From Prolixibacteraceae bacterium (lineage in GTDB: Bacteria; Bacteroidota; Bacteroidia; Bacteroidales; Prolixibacteraceae), in NCBI GenBank assembly GCA_003457135.1, contig DMSQ01000064.1:29368-42238 (forward strand): a stretch of 12,871 nt of DNA, in the 5' to 3' direction. Shown here piece after piece: positions 6,422 to 12,871 of this stretch. A program made the position numbers and the translations under genes. The stretch's first letter is position 1. Each line of letters begins with the position of its first letter. The notes beneath the pieces are model-generated. The model saw nothing but the letters and a program-made list of their open reading frames with translations. It searched no databases and was not told where the DNA came from.

Positions 6422-7319
6422 AGCGATTGATTATTAAAATTAAAAAATACAAATTCATACTCAATGAAGCCAGGCTATTGATAGCCATCGTATGTTCGAA
6501 ATTGGCATTCCGGGTGTCCTTCCTTACTTTCGCAAACCAAATGGAAAGCTTGTAAACAACTGGCAGTATCACCAAAATAAAAAGAATAAATGCCATGTAC
6601 TGCTGCTTAAGAATAAAATACCAGAACATTAAAATTGTTGCCAGTGTGTATAGCAATCCTGAAAAGATGAAAGTTCCGGTATAACCCAGTTTATAGCTTA
6701 TCGAAATAACGCCGTCATTTTTATCTGCCTGGTGCTGGTATATCTGTGTCAAAGGATAAATACTGCCAATAAATAAACTTGAAATACTCATGCAGATAAT
6801 GGCATTAACAGAAAACAGATCAGGTTCTTTAAACCCGGTAATTGCAGCCACCGACATGAAATAGACAAATGCTCCCTGAAACACAAATACGGTAAGGAAA
6901 CCCACTATAGGGTATTTCTTCAGCCTGATGTGCCGGTAGCTATAGGCTCTCGACATGAGAATGAATACCAGCAATAACATGGAAAAATAGGGCGAAATAA
7001 TCATACCGGAGAAAAGTGCCACCACATCCATAAATAAGGTCGCATAAAAGAGTCGGGAAGTTACTTTTGGAGGATTCTTTAGCCCTCCAATGCTTGTTTC
7101 GTCCCGGTCCTGGTGGCTGTTGTAACCATTGCTTGATGGGAAAATCAGGATGTGTAAGATGAAGAATGCCAATACAGTTTTCGTCCAGTCAATCTGGCTT
7201 GCCTGACTAAGGGCAAACAGAAATACGGGAAGCAGGAAAAAAGAAAACGGTAAACGAAGGTGTTTGACCGTACTTTTATCGAACCACGAAATGACAGGTA
7301 TGTTTACTGCTGAATTCAT
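6405..7319 (-). CDS. UbiA-family membrane prenyltransferase
   Basis: The 304-residue protein is an integral membrane protein with about eight or nine hydrophobic helices. The first Asp-rich motif is NSHQDRDETSIGG (67-79), in the place of the family's NDxxDxxxD; the second is YQHQADKNDGVISI (194-207), in the place of DxxxDxxxG. UbiA enzymes use these motifs to hold Mg-diphosphate and transfer a polyprenyl or phytyl chain to an aromatic acceptor. Here the second Asp of motif one is Ser, the last is Thr, and the first Asp of motif two is Gln195; Asp71, Asp73, Asp199 and Asp202 remain. The donor may therefore be unusual. As first gene of the operon, its likely acceptor is the PKS-derived phenol. 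Its ATG at 7319 follows an AT-rich spacer. Confidence 0.88.
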   Translation of the reverse strand: MNSAVNIPVISWFDKSTVKHLRLPFSFFLLPVFLFALSQASQIDWTKTVLAFFILHILIFPSSNGYNSHQDRDETSIGGLKNPPKVTSRLFYATLFMDVVALFSGMIISPYFSMLLLVFILMSRAYSYRHIRLKKYPIVGFLTVFVFQGAFVYFMSVAAITGFKEPDLFSVNAIICMSISSLFIGSIYPLTQIYQHQADKNDGVISISYKLGYTGTFIFSGLLYTLATILMFWYFILKQQYMAFILFILVILPVVYKLSIWFAKVRKDTRNANFEHTMAINSLASLSMNLYFLILIINRYGNWF

Positions 7320-7591
7320 CAGGTTGAGGAACTAAATTTAGTTGTTAACAGTAAATGTATGGGCAATGTTTATTCCATTTTCGAATTATAATTAATTAGC
7401 GAAATATTTCTTCAGTGTGGCTCAAAAATTTACAATCAGTACAGCTAACCATTTTGGCTATATTTCTTTGATGTATAAGCAGCTAAGTGGGAGAGTTATT
7501 TTAATTGAACAGGATAAATAGAAAAACAATAACAAGCCAATAGTGTTCTAATTAGTCGGAAGTTACTATATCCCTTCAACTATCTTTTATA
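7320..7591. promoter_or_regulatory. Divergent promoter region, UbiA operon and START gene
   Basis: This 272-bp AT-rich spacer must hold the promoters of two divergent units. For the minus strand, TACATTTA (plus 7352-7359) matches the Bacteroidota -7 box TAnnTTTG at all but the last base, but the -33 TTTG is poor. A 10-bp palindrome CTAAATTTAG lies at 7332-7341, between that box and the UbiA start, where it could be an operator. For the plus strand, TATCTTTT (7581-7588) lies only 4 bp before the START ATG, too close for a normal leader, so its role is doubtful. Exact promoters are not secure. Confidence 0.35.
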
Positions 7592-8224
7592 ATGAAACAT
7601 ACCTTTAGAATTATGCTTTTTTCTGGTTTCTTAAATCTCTTTCTGGCTTCAGGATTATTGGCGCAACCCTGGACATTTGTGAAGGAAAAGGATGGAATTA
7701 GAGTTTATACACGCGTCGAATTGAACCGTTCTTGGAAATCATTTAAAGGAGATGTAACTTTCCATGCATCTTTGGAAAAGGTTTATTCTATGCTTGGCAA
7801 CGATAAGAATAATGATTGGTGGGAAAAAGCGATTACTAATGTTAAAGTGTTGGGTTATAAAGAGAATAAATTTATTCAGTATTATATGGTTTATAACTTG
7901 CCCTGGCCTTTTAAAAATCGCGATATAGTTACAGAAACCACGATTTCAACCGATGCAATATCTGGTGTTCGAAAATATGTAGCAAGTCCTTTACCAAATA
8001 AAGTTCCGGAAAAATCAAATCTTGTTCGTCTTAAAGAATATCAGCAAACATGGACCGTGCAACCGGAAGACAAGGGATATGTACATGTGACTCTTGAAGG
8101 TTCACTTAATCCCGGGGGAAATATTCCGGCCTGGTTGTTTAACATGGTAATCACAGAAGCCCCTCTGAAAATGTTATATTCTCTTCGTGAAAAGTCAATA
8201 TCAGCCGAAAAGGTAGCTAAATAA
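7592..8224 (+). CDS. Exported START-domain lipid-binding protein
   Basis: The 210-residue protein begins with a signal peptide (KHTFR, then a hydrophobic core to about 22, cleavage probably after LLA at 22-24). The rest is a START domain of the SRPBCC superfamily, a helix-grip fold with a deep hydrophobic pocket: DGIRVYTR at 34-41, the pocket-lining PWPFKNRD at 104-111 and NPGGNIPAWL at 173-182, followed by the long C-terminal helix. START domains bind lipids, sterols, polyketides or other hydrophobic ligands. Being exported, it would act in the periplasm or on the outer membrane. It is divergent from the polyketide operon over a shared spacer, so a role in binding or carrying the operon's lipophilic product is attractive, but it is inference. 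Bacteroidota encode several such proteins in unrelated contexts. Confidence 0.87.
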   Translation: MKHTFRIMLFSGFLNLFLASGLLAQPWTFVKEKDGIRVYTRVELNRSWKSFKGDVTFHASLEKVYSMLGNDKNNDWWEKAITNVKVLGYKENKFIQYYMVYNLPWPFKNRDIVTETTISTDAISGVRKYVASPLPNKVPEKSNLVRLKEYQQTWTVQPEDKGYVHVTLEGSLNPGGNIPAWLFNMVITEAPLKMLYSLREKSISAEKVAK

Positions 8225-8251
8225 TCTTTGAATATATGTCTGGTCATACTC

Positions 8252-8280
8252 AAATTGTTTGATTGGTCAATTTTTATTTT
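8252..8280 (+). terminator. Weak candidate terminator after the START gene
   Basis: AAATTG (8252-8257) pairs with CAATTT (8268-8273) around a 10-nt loop and is followed by TTATTTTTG. The stem is short and AT-only, so it would be weak. The gap 8225-8317 separates two convergent genes, and I see no better terminator for either strand. Confidence 0.25.
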
Positions 8281-8317
8281 TGTTTGGCTGGTGGAATTAT
8301 TGAAAGAGTTTTGTGAT

Positions 8318-10024
8318 TTAGATTCTTGGACTTACAAATGTTGAACCACCGGCTTTGTAAAGAACACTTCCATATTTGGTCCAGAACCGTTTATCCACAG
8401 CATCCCCAAAGTGGGTGGCTTCTTCAGGCAGAATGGAATCTCTTCGTTCCGATGATTTATCCTTGGCAAATTTCCCTTCCTTTTCAATTACCCTTGTATT
8501 GTTCATCGAAATAATGGTGAACTTACAATTCCGTCCATTGATAATGAATTTGGGATACCTGGGATCGTTGCCTTTCAGGATATTTAGCCACAACAAATAT
8601 TTATCATGCTGCGGAGGTTCCATGCCCTTATGAACTTTGGCAAACACTCTCCAGCCTCGTTTCTCAAGGCGCTCAATGGCCTGTTCGTTGTATGGCTTAG
8701 AGTTTTTCACATTGGGCTGTCGGTGATCTCCGTAACGGTCCCGGAAGTAGTACAGATCACGGCAGAGATGCTGCTTGTAATAATCGCAGAACATATCCAC
8801 CAAATCATCCACCGGCACACTTTTGGCCGTTTGCGGTTTAATGAAGAATTCATTAATCACGCAGTCAACCGGTTCAATCATCTTGGTCACAAAATTGAAG
8901 TTGCGTTCTTGGCCAACAGAAAAGAGGTTAATTTTGGCGCCCCAATCCGGAACTATTTCCAATGGTCGGTTGGGATCGCAATCCAGGTCGAAACGGCTGT
9001 CAGGCGTTGATAGCTGATCAGCATCCCAATTGCTGTTTTCTGCCAATCCACGGATAAAATCATCGTTGTAGGCATCGTAATAAATATGCTTCTGGCTGTC
9101 CAGCGGATAATAGCAGTCCTCCACTTTATCAATGATCCAGTTCAGTATCTCGATCATGAAGGTCATCAGGTTTTGCTTGTCGTATTCGCGAACGATATAG
9201 GACATCCCTAAGTTCTCCACATTATCGAAAGCATTGGCAAGGGTAAACAGAACACCTTGTTTGGAAGCGAACGGAGCGATTTGTTTCTTCAGCCGAACTG
9301 TTTCATTCCAGATATCCTTAAACAGCCTTTTATCACCTGCTTTGTAGGCTTCAATCACTTGAATCTGTAGCTTAACAATCCGGTTCCAAATATCGAAAAT
9401 TGGAATACCGGCTTCGTTCATGTAGTAATCCCCATACCGAAGCAACCACATTTGTTCCCGGGTATAAGGCATGGACGAAACATACCTGAATCCATGGTGC
9501 TGGCGTATCCGTTTATTGGAGCGAAAGCCAAAGTGCTCTTCATTTCCACGATTAGCGGGTGATACTTCTTCGTCATATCGTGCCTTATTCAGGGTCAACG
9601 CTTCATCCACAATTTCACGGTCGAGGTTTGGGCCACGGCTCGAACCGGCCCTTTCCTGCGAAAGCATTAGAAACCCTGTTCCATTAGCAAATGAGATGTA
9701 ATTATCGAATTTGGTGACGGGCTCATAAGGTGAAAGGAATGTTTCAGGAGGTTTTCCACCGATCTTAAAATCCTTATCCTTTTCGTAACCAATTTTCTCC
9801 AGAAATTTAATCGTTGAAGGGAGCGTCCTGGTATAAATCTGACCATAAGTCCGGCCGGTGATCGATGTAATTGATCGCGGCATCCGACGAACGATTTCGT
9901 TGATTTCCCAGCCAATCACATAGGATTTTCCGGTACCACGCCCCTGAATATCCACTTCACTTTGAGTATTGTTTACAACCGATATTTTCTGAGGACTGTT
10001 CAGGTCAATTAGTTCTGTGATCAT
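8318..10024 (-). CDS. Phage large terminase subunit (TerL)
   Basis: The 568-residue protein has both domains of a DNA-packaging motor. In the ATPase, GRGTGKS at 28-34 is Walker A, REIVDEA with Asp140-Glu141 is Walker B, and VSSMP at 182-186 fits the coupling motif. In the RNase H-like nuclease, Asp360 (IVPDWGAKINLF), Asp429 (YYFRDRYGDH) and Asp541 or Asp544 (HFGDAVDKRFW) match the metal-binding acidic residues. Length is within the family range and no key residue seems lost, so it is probably functional. Its role is to cut concatemeric DNA and drive it into a prohead at the portal. It begins 13 bp after the 197-aa gene and is last in its operon. What is odd is that no portal or capsid gene follows; the next gene is the unrelated START gene on the other strand. 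Confidence 0.92.
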   Translation of the reverse strand: MITELIDLNSPQKISVVNNTQSEVDIQGRGTGKSYVIGWEINEIVRRMPRSITSITGRTYGQIYTRTLPSTIKFLEKIGYEKDKDFKIGGKPPETFLSPYEPVTKFDNYISFANGTGFLMLSQERAGSSRGPNLDREIVDEALTLNKARYDEEVSPANRGNEEHFGFRSNKRIRQHHGFRYVSSMPYTREQMWLLRYGDYYMNEAGIPIFDIWNRIVKLQIQVIEAYKAGDKRLFKDIWNETVRLKKQIAPFASKQGVLFTLANAFDNVENLGMSYIVREYDKQNLMTFMIEILNWIIDKVEDCYYPLDSQKHIYYDAYNDDFIRGLAENSNWDADQLSTPDSRFDLDCDPNRPLEIVPDWGAKINLFSVGQERNFNFVTKMIEPVDCVINEFFIKPQTAKSVPVDDLVDMFCDYYKQHLCRDLYYFRDRYGDHRQPNVKNSKPYNEQAIERLEKRGWRVFAKVHKGMEPPQHDKYLLWLNILKGNDPRYPKFIINGRNCKFTIISMNNTRVIEKEGKFAKDKSSERRDSILPEEATHFGDAVDKRFWTKYGSVLYKAGGSTFVSPRI

Positions 10025-10037
10025 CAGGAAAAAGAGT

Positions 10038-10631
10038 TCAGGAGTTCATAATTTGTTCGGCATCGGCCTCGGTGATTTCGTTACCACCATAGATCAACCT
10101 ATTCAGTTCACGGATCGCGGAAGTCGGCACGTTCTGCAGATTGTCCAGGTCAAGTTTAATCTGCTGGTTATTGTTCTGGATCAGGATATAGAACTGATGT
10201 TTTTCAGTTCGCTTGGGATCTTCCAGGTTCTCAGGTTTTCCTCCAATTGCTTTCATAAGGTTGGTATGCTCCGCCGAGATTACCTTACGGTCCTTTTCCG
10301 TGTTTCCTTTGCGGCTTTCCATGATGTTGCTTATAATATCATTGATCAGCCAGGTTTGCCAGAAATCAAAATCGAAGGTATGGATCGTGTTAAAAAGTTT
10401 CAGGCAAAGGCGCATATCCTCATAAGCAACCGATGTCACAATATCAGGGTATTTAATCCGGTGCAGGGCAATCGCTTGCTTTTGCATCGGATTTTTATCC
10501 AGGATTTTTGAAAGCGAAACGATACGGTCGAGAAGATTACTCAGATCCGCAGGAAGTGGTGAGTGATCCGGATCAAGCATGTGCGCCTTGATGGTTTCAT
10601 ATTTCAAATTCTCTAATGCTTTGCGGCTCAT
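10038..10631 (-). CDS. 197-aa protein of the packaging operon
   Basis: I do not recognise a named family. The protein is helical and charged, with no membrane segments. A central part reads PDIVTSVAYEDMRLCLKLF (62-80), followed by FDFDFWQTWLINDIISNI (86-103), and the C-terminal third has a basic-polar region (EDPKRTEKHQF) and an acidic end (EITEADAEQIM). Its ATG overlaps the stop of the upstream TerS-like gene by 4 bp (ATGA), and TerL follows after 13 bp, so it is made with the terminase. A second small-terminase-like or adaptor role fits the position but is inference. Confidence 0.75.
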   Translation of the reverse strand: MSRKALENLKYETIKAHMLDPDHSPLPADLSNLLDRIVSLSKILDKNPMQKQAIALHRIKYPDIVTSVAYEDMRLCLKLFNTIHTFDFDFWQTWLINDIISNIMESRKGNTEKDRKVISAEHTNLMKAIGGKPENLEDPKRTEKHQFYILIQNNNQQIKLDLDNLQNVPTSAIRELNRLIYGGNEITEADAEQIMNS

Positions 10632-10915
10632 ATGGAATCTTTTAAGAAGTTAAGCATTTGTTGCTGTGATGGACTGCTGCCATTTTGTGCGGACTGTTTG
10701 ATGGCTTTACGCATCACAATTTTAGCGGTAAGCCTGCCTTTCAGGTAAGCTGCTACCTCCGGAAAAGTAGAGTTCTTGCTGTCAATTCGGAAACCGAAAG
10801 CTTCCGTTTCTTCCTCGTTCAGTTCCAGATTAATGGCAATGTCATCAGCGCCAAAGAACAGTCCGGCCATATCTTCAATTTCTTTAAGTTGTTCCTCTGA
10901 GAAATTCATTTTCAA
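10628..10915 (-). CDS. Small HTH protein, candidate small terminase (TerS-like)
   Basis: The 95-residue protein begins FSEEQLKEIEDMAGLFFGADDIAINLEL, a two-helix pattern like a homeodomain-type helix-turn-helix, then a linker and a helix with AYLKGRLTAKIVMRKAI (56-72) and NGSSPSQQQMLNFL (78-91). Proteins of this layout lie beside TerL in Bacteroidota phages and fit a TerS role, which is recognition of the packaging start site. The ATG at 10915 lies 32 bp inside the PLD-like gene; a start at the second Met (10909) would also work. The stop overlaps the next start (ATGA). The family call rests on pattern and position. Confidence 0.65.
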   Translation of the reverse strand: MKMNFSEEQLKEIEDMAGLFFGADDIAINLELNEEETEAFGFRIDSKNSTFPEVAAYLKGRLTAKIVMRKAIKQSAQNGSSPSQQQMLNFLKDSI

Positions 10916-11504
10916 GTGTTTTTAAATCGAAGTCAAAAACAGATTCATCGGTAAAAATCGTTCCCCTTTCCATTTTGGGATTATCAGTTGCATTCTGGCT
11001 GGTCAGAATGGTAATTTTCCAATCCTCATTCCAGATCAAAGCTATTTTGGCATGGATGGAAGTGCATCGGTAATCAAAGCTGTTCATCAGCATTTGAAAG
11101 GGAATCGGGCTCATGGTTTTCACCCGGTTGTCAACGATCACCCGAAAGGAGAGTAGCTGTTTCTGTGACAATTTCAGGTTAAGCTGTTCGATGCTTTTCT
11201 GACTGAATGAATAGGAAGTCATAAAAGCATGAGCCGGACCGGTTTGTTTGAGGATATACATCATCAAACGAACCAGGTTAAAGTTTCCCCAGCTGTAAAA
11301 ATGGGTGGTTAACCCGTTTTGCAGTTGACCGATTGCTTTCGTGAGGCTTTTGTCAGCATCAGCGACAAAAACCGAAGGATTTCCATTTTCACAATCCGAA
11401 ACCAGGCTTACAGCTTGCTGTTTGCCGGTTCCAACCAGCAGATTATTTCCTGAATTATCGACAGTTAGTTCAGGAACAATACTTTGAATAGAATTAGTTA
11501 GCAT
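10884..11504 (-). CDS. PLD-like (HxK motif) protein in the packaging operon
   Basis: The 206-residue protein has one phospholipase-D-like catalytic half: His151-x-Lys153 in SIHAKIALIW, then Asn171 in TSQNATDNP and Glu179, in the order HxK...SxN...E of bacterial PLD-superfamily proteins. Only one motif is present, so an active enzyme would be a dimer, as in Nuc and BfiI-type nucleases. The N-terminal two-thirds have a Rossmann-like alternation (FVADADKSLTKAI, HAFMTSYSFS). The Asp of the classic HxKxxxxD is not in its usual place; Glu160 and Asp161 are near. Likely roles are DNA cleavage or phosphodiester transfer for the element, or host defence; none is shown. It overlaps its upstream neighbour by 11 bp and the TerS-like gene by 32 bp. 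Confidence 0.72.
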   Translation of the reverse strand: MLTNSIQSIVPELTVDNSGNNLLVGTGKQQAVSLVSDCENGNPSVFVADADKSLTKAIGQLQNGLTTHFYSWGNFNLVRLMMYILKQTGPAHAFMTSYSFSQKSIEQLNLKLSQKQLLSFRVIVDNRVKTMSPIPFQMLMNSFDYRCTSIHAKIALIWNEDWKITILTSQNATDNPKMERGTIFTDESVFDFDLKTLENEFLRGTT

Positions 11505-12438
11505 TTAGGCTGACTAATTTGAGATCAATTTCCTGAATAAATTTCAATCGGCCTTTGATCCGGTTTTCAATCCGTGTTCGCTTTGGTCCGGATGGCATGG
11601 TTTTCTTTTCATCCCCTTTAACCATTGTTTGAAAGTCGAGCATATTCTGATCCTTGGTGTTGGCGGTCTGCTGATTCTTCTTCATTTTGCGAAGTTCTTC
11701 CGGATCTTCGGACAAAGTGGTTTCCTGCATTTCTTGTGGTTTTGGCCAGACTTCATCCTCTAAAGGAAGTTCACCGTTTTGTTCGAACTGTTGCCTGATC
11801 TTAAATAGGTACTCCAGTCGAATGGTGAAAGATTTGACCAAGTCAAAGATTTCAGCACGTTTGGTTTTTAATGCCTGGCTATTTCCCTGTGGCATTTCAG
11901 TCAGGATACGATGCGTTTTGCTTCGTTCCTGAAAGGTTTCAGCGTATTCTGCAATAATCCTTCGGATGATTGGTGGATATTCTGCAATGTTTGTAGCAGA
12001 TAAGGCTTCAGGCATTTCTACGAGTACATTTTCAACAATTGGTGGAACGTTATCAATTTGATCAGCTTTCAGGCCATTTGATATCTGTTTATTTTCAAGA
12101 TTGGCACCATTCGGTTCGGTTATCTCAATTTCTTCTAGTTGTACATCAGAGGAGTTTAGACCAATATCCTTTATCTCCAGATTGGATTCATTGCCCGATT
12201 TTGCTGCATTTAAATCAGGAATCATGTTATTTTTTTGCAACTGGGCATAATCCATACCTACCGATTTGCACAATTCGTAAATAATCTTGGTCGCATATTT
12301 ACGCTGTTTACTATGGAAGTCGGTTCTGAGAAAGATGTTTTTTCCGAATTGCCCATAAAGCATGGTTCCCTGAAGATAATCGCAACCTGATTCAATCCAC
12401 TGAAGTACGAGTTTTTGTTTTTCATTATTTTCCATCAT
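11494..12438 (-). CDS. Conserved hypothetical protein of Bacteroidota prophages
   Basis: The 314-residue protein starts with a block (12-60) that reads LQWIESGCDYLQGTMLYGQF and FHSKQRKYATKIIYELCK, a pattern I associate with Bacteroidota phage and element proteins of unknown function. An acidic, low-complexity linker follows (about 65-135), then a helical region with YPPIIRRIIAEYAETFQERS (154-173), which looks like a coiled coil to about 220. The C-terminus is basic (GPKRTRIENRIKGRLKF, 281-297). There is no signal peptide or membrane segment. It is the first gene of the terminase operon, with the next gene overlapping by 11 bp. A structural or DNA-binding adaptor role is possible. Two ATGs in a row open the gene; either may be used. 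Confidence 0.7.
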   Translation of the reverse strand: MMENNEKQKLVLQWIESGCDYLQGTMLYGQFGKNIFLRTDFHSKQRKYATKIIYELCKSVGMDYAQLQKNNMIPDLNAAKSGNESNLEIKDIGLNSSDVQLEEIEITEPNGANLENKQISNGLKADQIDNVPPIVENVLVEMPEALSATNIAEYPPIIRRIIAEYAETFQERSKTHRILTEMPQGNSQALKTKRAEIFDLVKSFTIRLEYLFKIRQQFEQNGELPLEDEVWPKPQEMQETTLSEDPEELRKMKKNQQTANTKDQNMLDFQTMVKGDEKKTMPSGPKRTRIENRIKGRLKFIQEIDLKLVSLNAN

Positions 12439-12583
12439 CTTATTATTTTGCTGTTAAGTTTAATAATGCAAATAAAGTGAGCAGAAAAGATGGCAGAAAG
12501 GACAGTTCAAGATTTAGGTCATCGATGGTTGAAAGAATTTTACGACACAAAAAAAAGCCTTTCGGCTTTCTTTGTGTTTTCAG
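12439..12583 (-). promoter_or_regulatory. Leader of the terminase operon
   Basis: This 145-bp spacer must contain the promoter of the five-gene packaging operon. On the minus strand TTTATTTG (plus 12469-12476) is one base off the Bacteroidota -7 box TAnnTTTG and lies about 30 bp before the ATG. No good -33 box is seen. The upstream half holds the terminator of the preceding gene. Confidence 0.3.
12545..12577 (-). terminator. Intrinsic terminator after the right-edge gene
   Basis: The inner stem AAAGCC / GGCTTT (12554-12569, TTTC loop) is extended by ACACAAA (12545-12551) pairing with TTTGTGT (12571-12577) across a small internal mismatch. On the minus strand the inner stem is followed by eight T. 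It lies 7 bp after the stop codon at 12584 and insulates the right-edge gene from the terminase operon. Confidence 0.75.
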
Positions 12584-12871
12584 CTAAAAAGGAAGGTCAT
12601 CCTCTGCTCCAGCCGTTTCCTTTTTTGATTTCTTTTTGCCTTTCTTTTCTTGTTTCTCAGCAGCTTCGTCCTGAGTTGGGATGGCTGAAGAAACTTTGGT
12701 CTGATAATAACAAGTGTGGGTTCTGCCGAATTTATCTTCTCCGCGCAATTTAGCCACCTCAAAACTCAGGTACTTTACTCCGTTCTTTTCGAATACGGCA
12801 TTTTCAAGTCCTTCAACTGGTAACACGATCTTAATGATGTCAAGGTTTTCTACTTGTGTTCCTTTTCCGAT
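12584..12871 (-). CDS. Partial gene with SSB-like acidic tail, runs off the window
   Basis: The frame is open from the stop at 12584 to the right edge, so the N-terminus is missing; the GTG at 12826 is probably not the start because the frame reads on upstream as GKGTQVENLDIIKIVLPVEG. The visible part is beta-rich at first (AVFEKNGVKYLSFEVAKL, then GRTHTCYYQTK), then a lysine-rich linker (KQEKKGKKKSKKE) and an acidic end EDDLPF. This order of an OB-like domain, a flexible linker and an acidic tail ending in Pro-Phe is that of single-stranded DNA-binding proteins, whose DDDIPF tail recruits repair and replication proteins. I cannot confirm an OB fold without the N-terminus. A replication-accessory protein of the mobile element is the best guess. 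Confidence 0.6.
   Translation of the reverse strand: MGKGTQVENLDIIKIVLPVEGLENAVFEKNGVKYLSFEVAKLRGEDKFGRTHTCYYQTKVSSAIPTQDEAAEKQEKKGKKKSKKETAGAEDDLPF

Noticed and set aside
7592..8224. START protein as a polyketide cyclase of the operon
   Set aside because: SRPBCC cyclases act in the cytoplasm, but this protein has a signal peptide, so direct ring closure inside the cell is unlikely.
8606..9010. A 134-codon open frame on the plus strand
   Set aside because: It is antisense to the nuclease half of TerL, whose motifs are intact. No independent support.
10017..10511. A 164-codon open frame on the plus strand
   Set aside because: It lies wholly opposite the 197-aa gene of the packaging operon, which has overlapping neighbours and better composition. 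It is a shadow frame.
12580..12762. A second minus-strand frame at the right edge
   Set aside because: It overlaps the SSB-tail gene in another frame and is almost only Lys and Arg at its end. The other frame stays open to the window edge with better composition.
1..12871. CRISPR array, tRNA or rRNA genes, retron or toxin-antitoxin pair
   Set aside because: No spaced direct repeats, no tRNA or rRNA-like cloverleaf or conserved segments, no reverse transcriptase, and no recognisable toxin family were found by eye on either strand.

Overview
The window reads as Bacteroidota DNA, probably from a marine or sediment lineage of Marinilabiliales type. That is inference from gene families, the near absence of Shine-Dalgarno sequences, AT-rich spacers and a CCCTCTCC/GGAGAGGG palindromic repeat of a kind common in such genomes. 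No rRNA, tRNA or CRISPR array is visible.

Layout. (1) Bases 1-423 hold no secure gene, only an ORF-like stretch without an ATG and a strong minus-strand terminator. (2) Bases 424-1689 carry three small minus-strand genes of mobile-element type: a zinc-ribbon protein, a J-domain protein and a small acidic protein. (3) Bases 1690-2256 are mostly non-coding, with gene remnants and two mini-ORFs. (4) Bases 2257-7319 are a tight five-gene minus-strand operon, in order of transcription: UbiA-family membrane prenyltransferase, type III polyketide synthase, SAM methyltransferase, FAD aromatic hydroxylase, and a second SAM methyltransferase with a membrane-like segment. A secreted START-domain protein (7592-8224) is transcribed divergently from the same 272-bp spacer. 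(5) Bases 8318-12438 are a second minus-strand operon of phage type: a conserved Bacteroidota hypothetical, a PLD-like HxK protein, a TerS-like HTH protein, a 197-aa protein and a complete large terminase. (6) Upstream of it, a gene with an SSB-like acidic tail runs off the right edge.

How the genes may work together. The type III PKS would build an alkylresorcinol, alkylpyrone or related phenolic. The FAD hydroxylase and the two methyltransferases would oxidise and methylate the ring, as in the SrsA-SrsB-SrsC phenolic-lipid logic of Streptomyces. The UbiA protein would attach a hydrophobic chain. The likely product is a membrane-associated quinone- or meroterpenoid-like lipid, and the exported START protein could bind or carry it. 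The chemistry is inferred.

The main point is the setting: this biosynthetic operon sits between a packaging gene block with no portal or capsid gene after TerL and a block of mobile-element replication-type genes on the same strand. It may be cargo of a prophage or integrative element, or the two flanks may be separate remnants.
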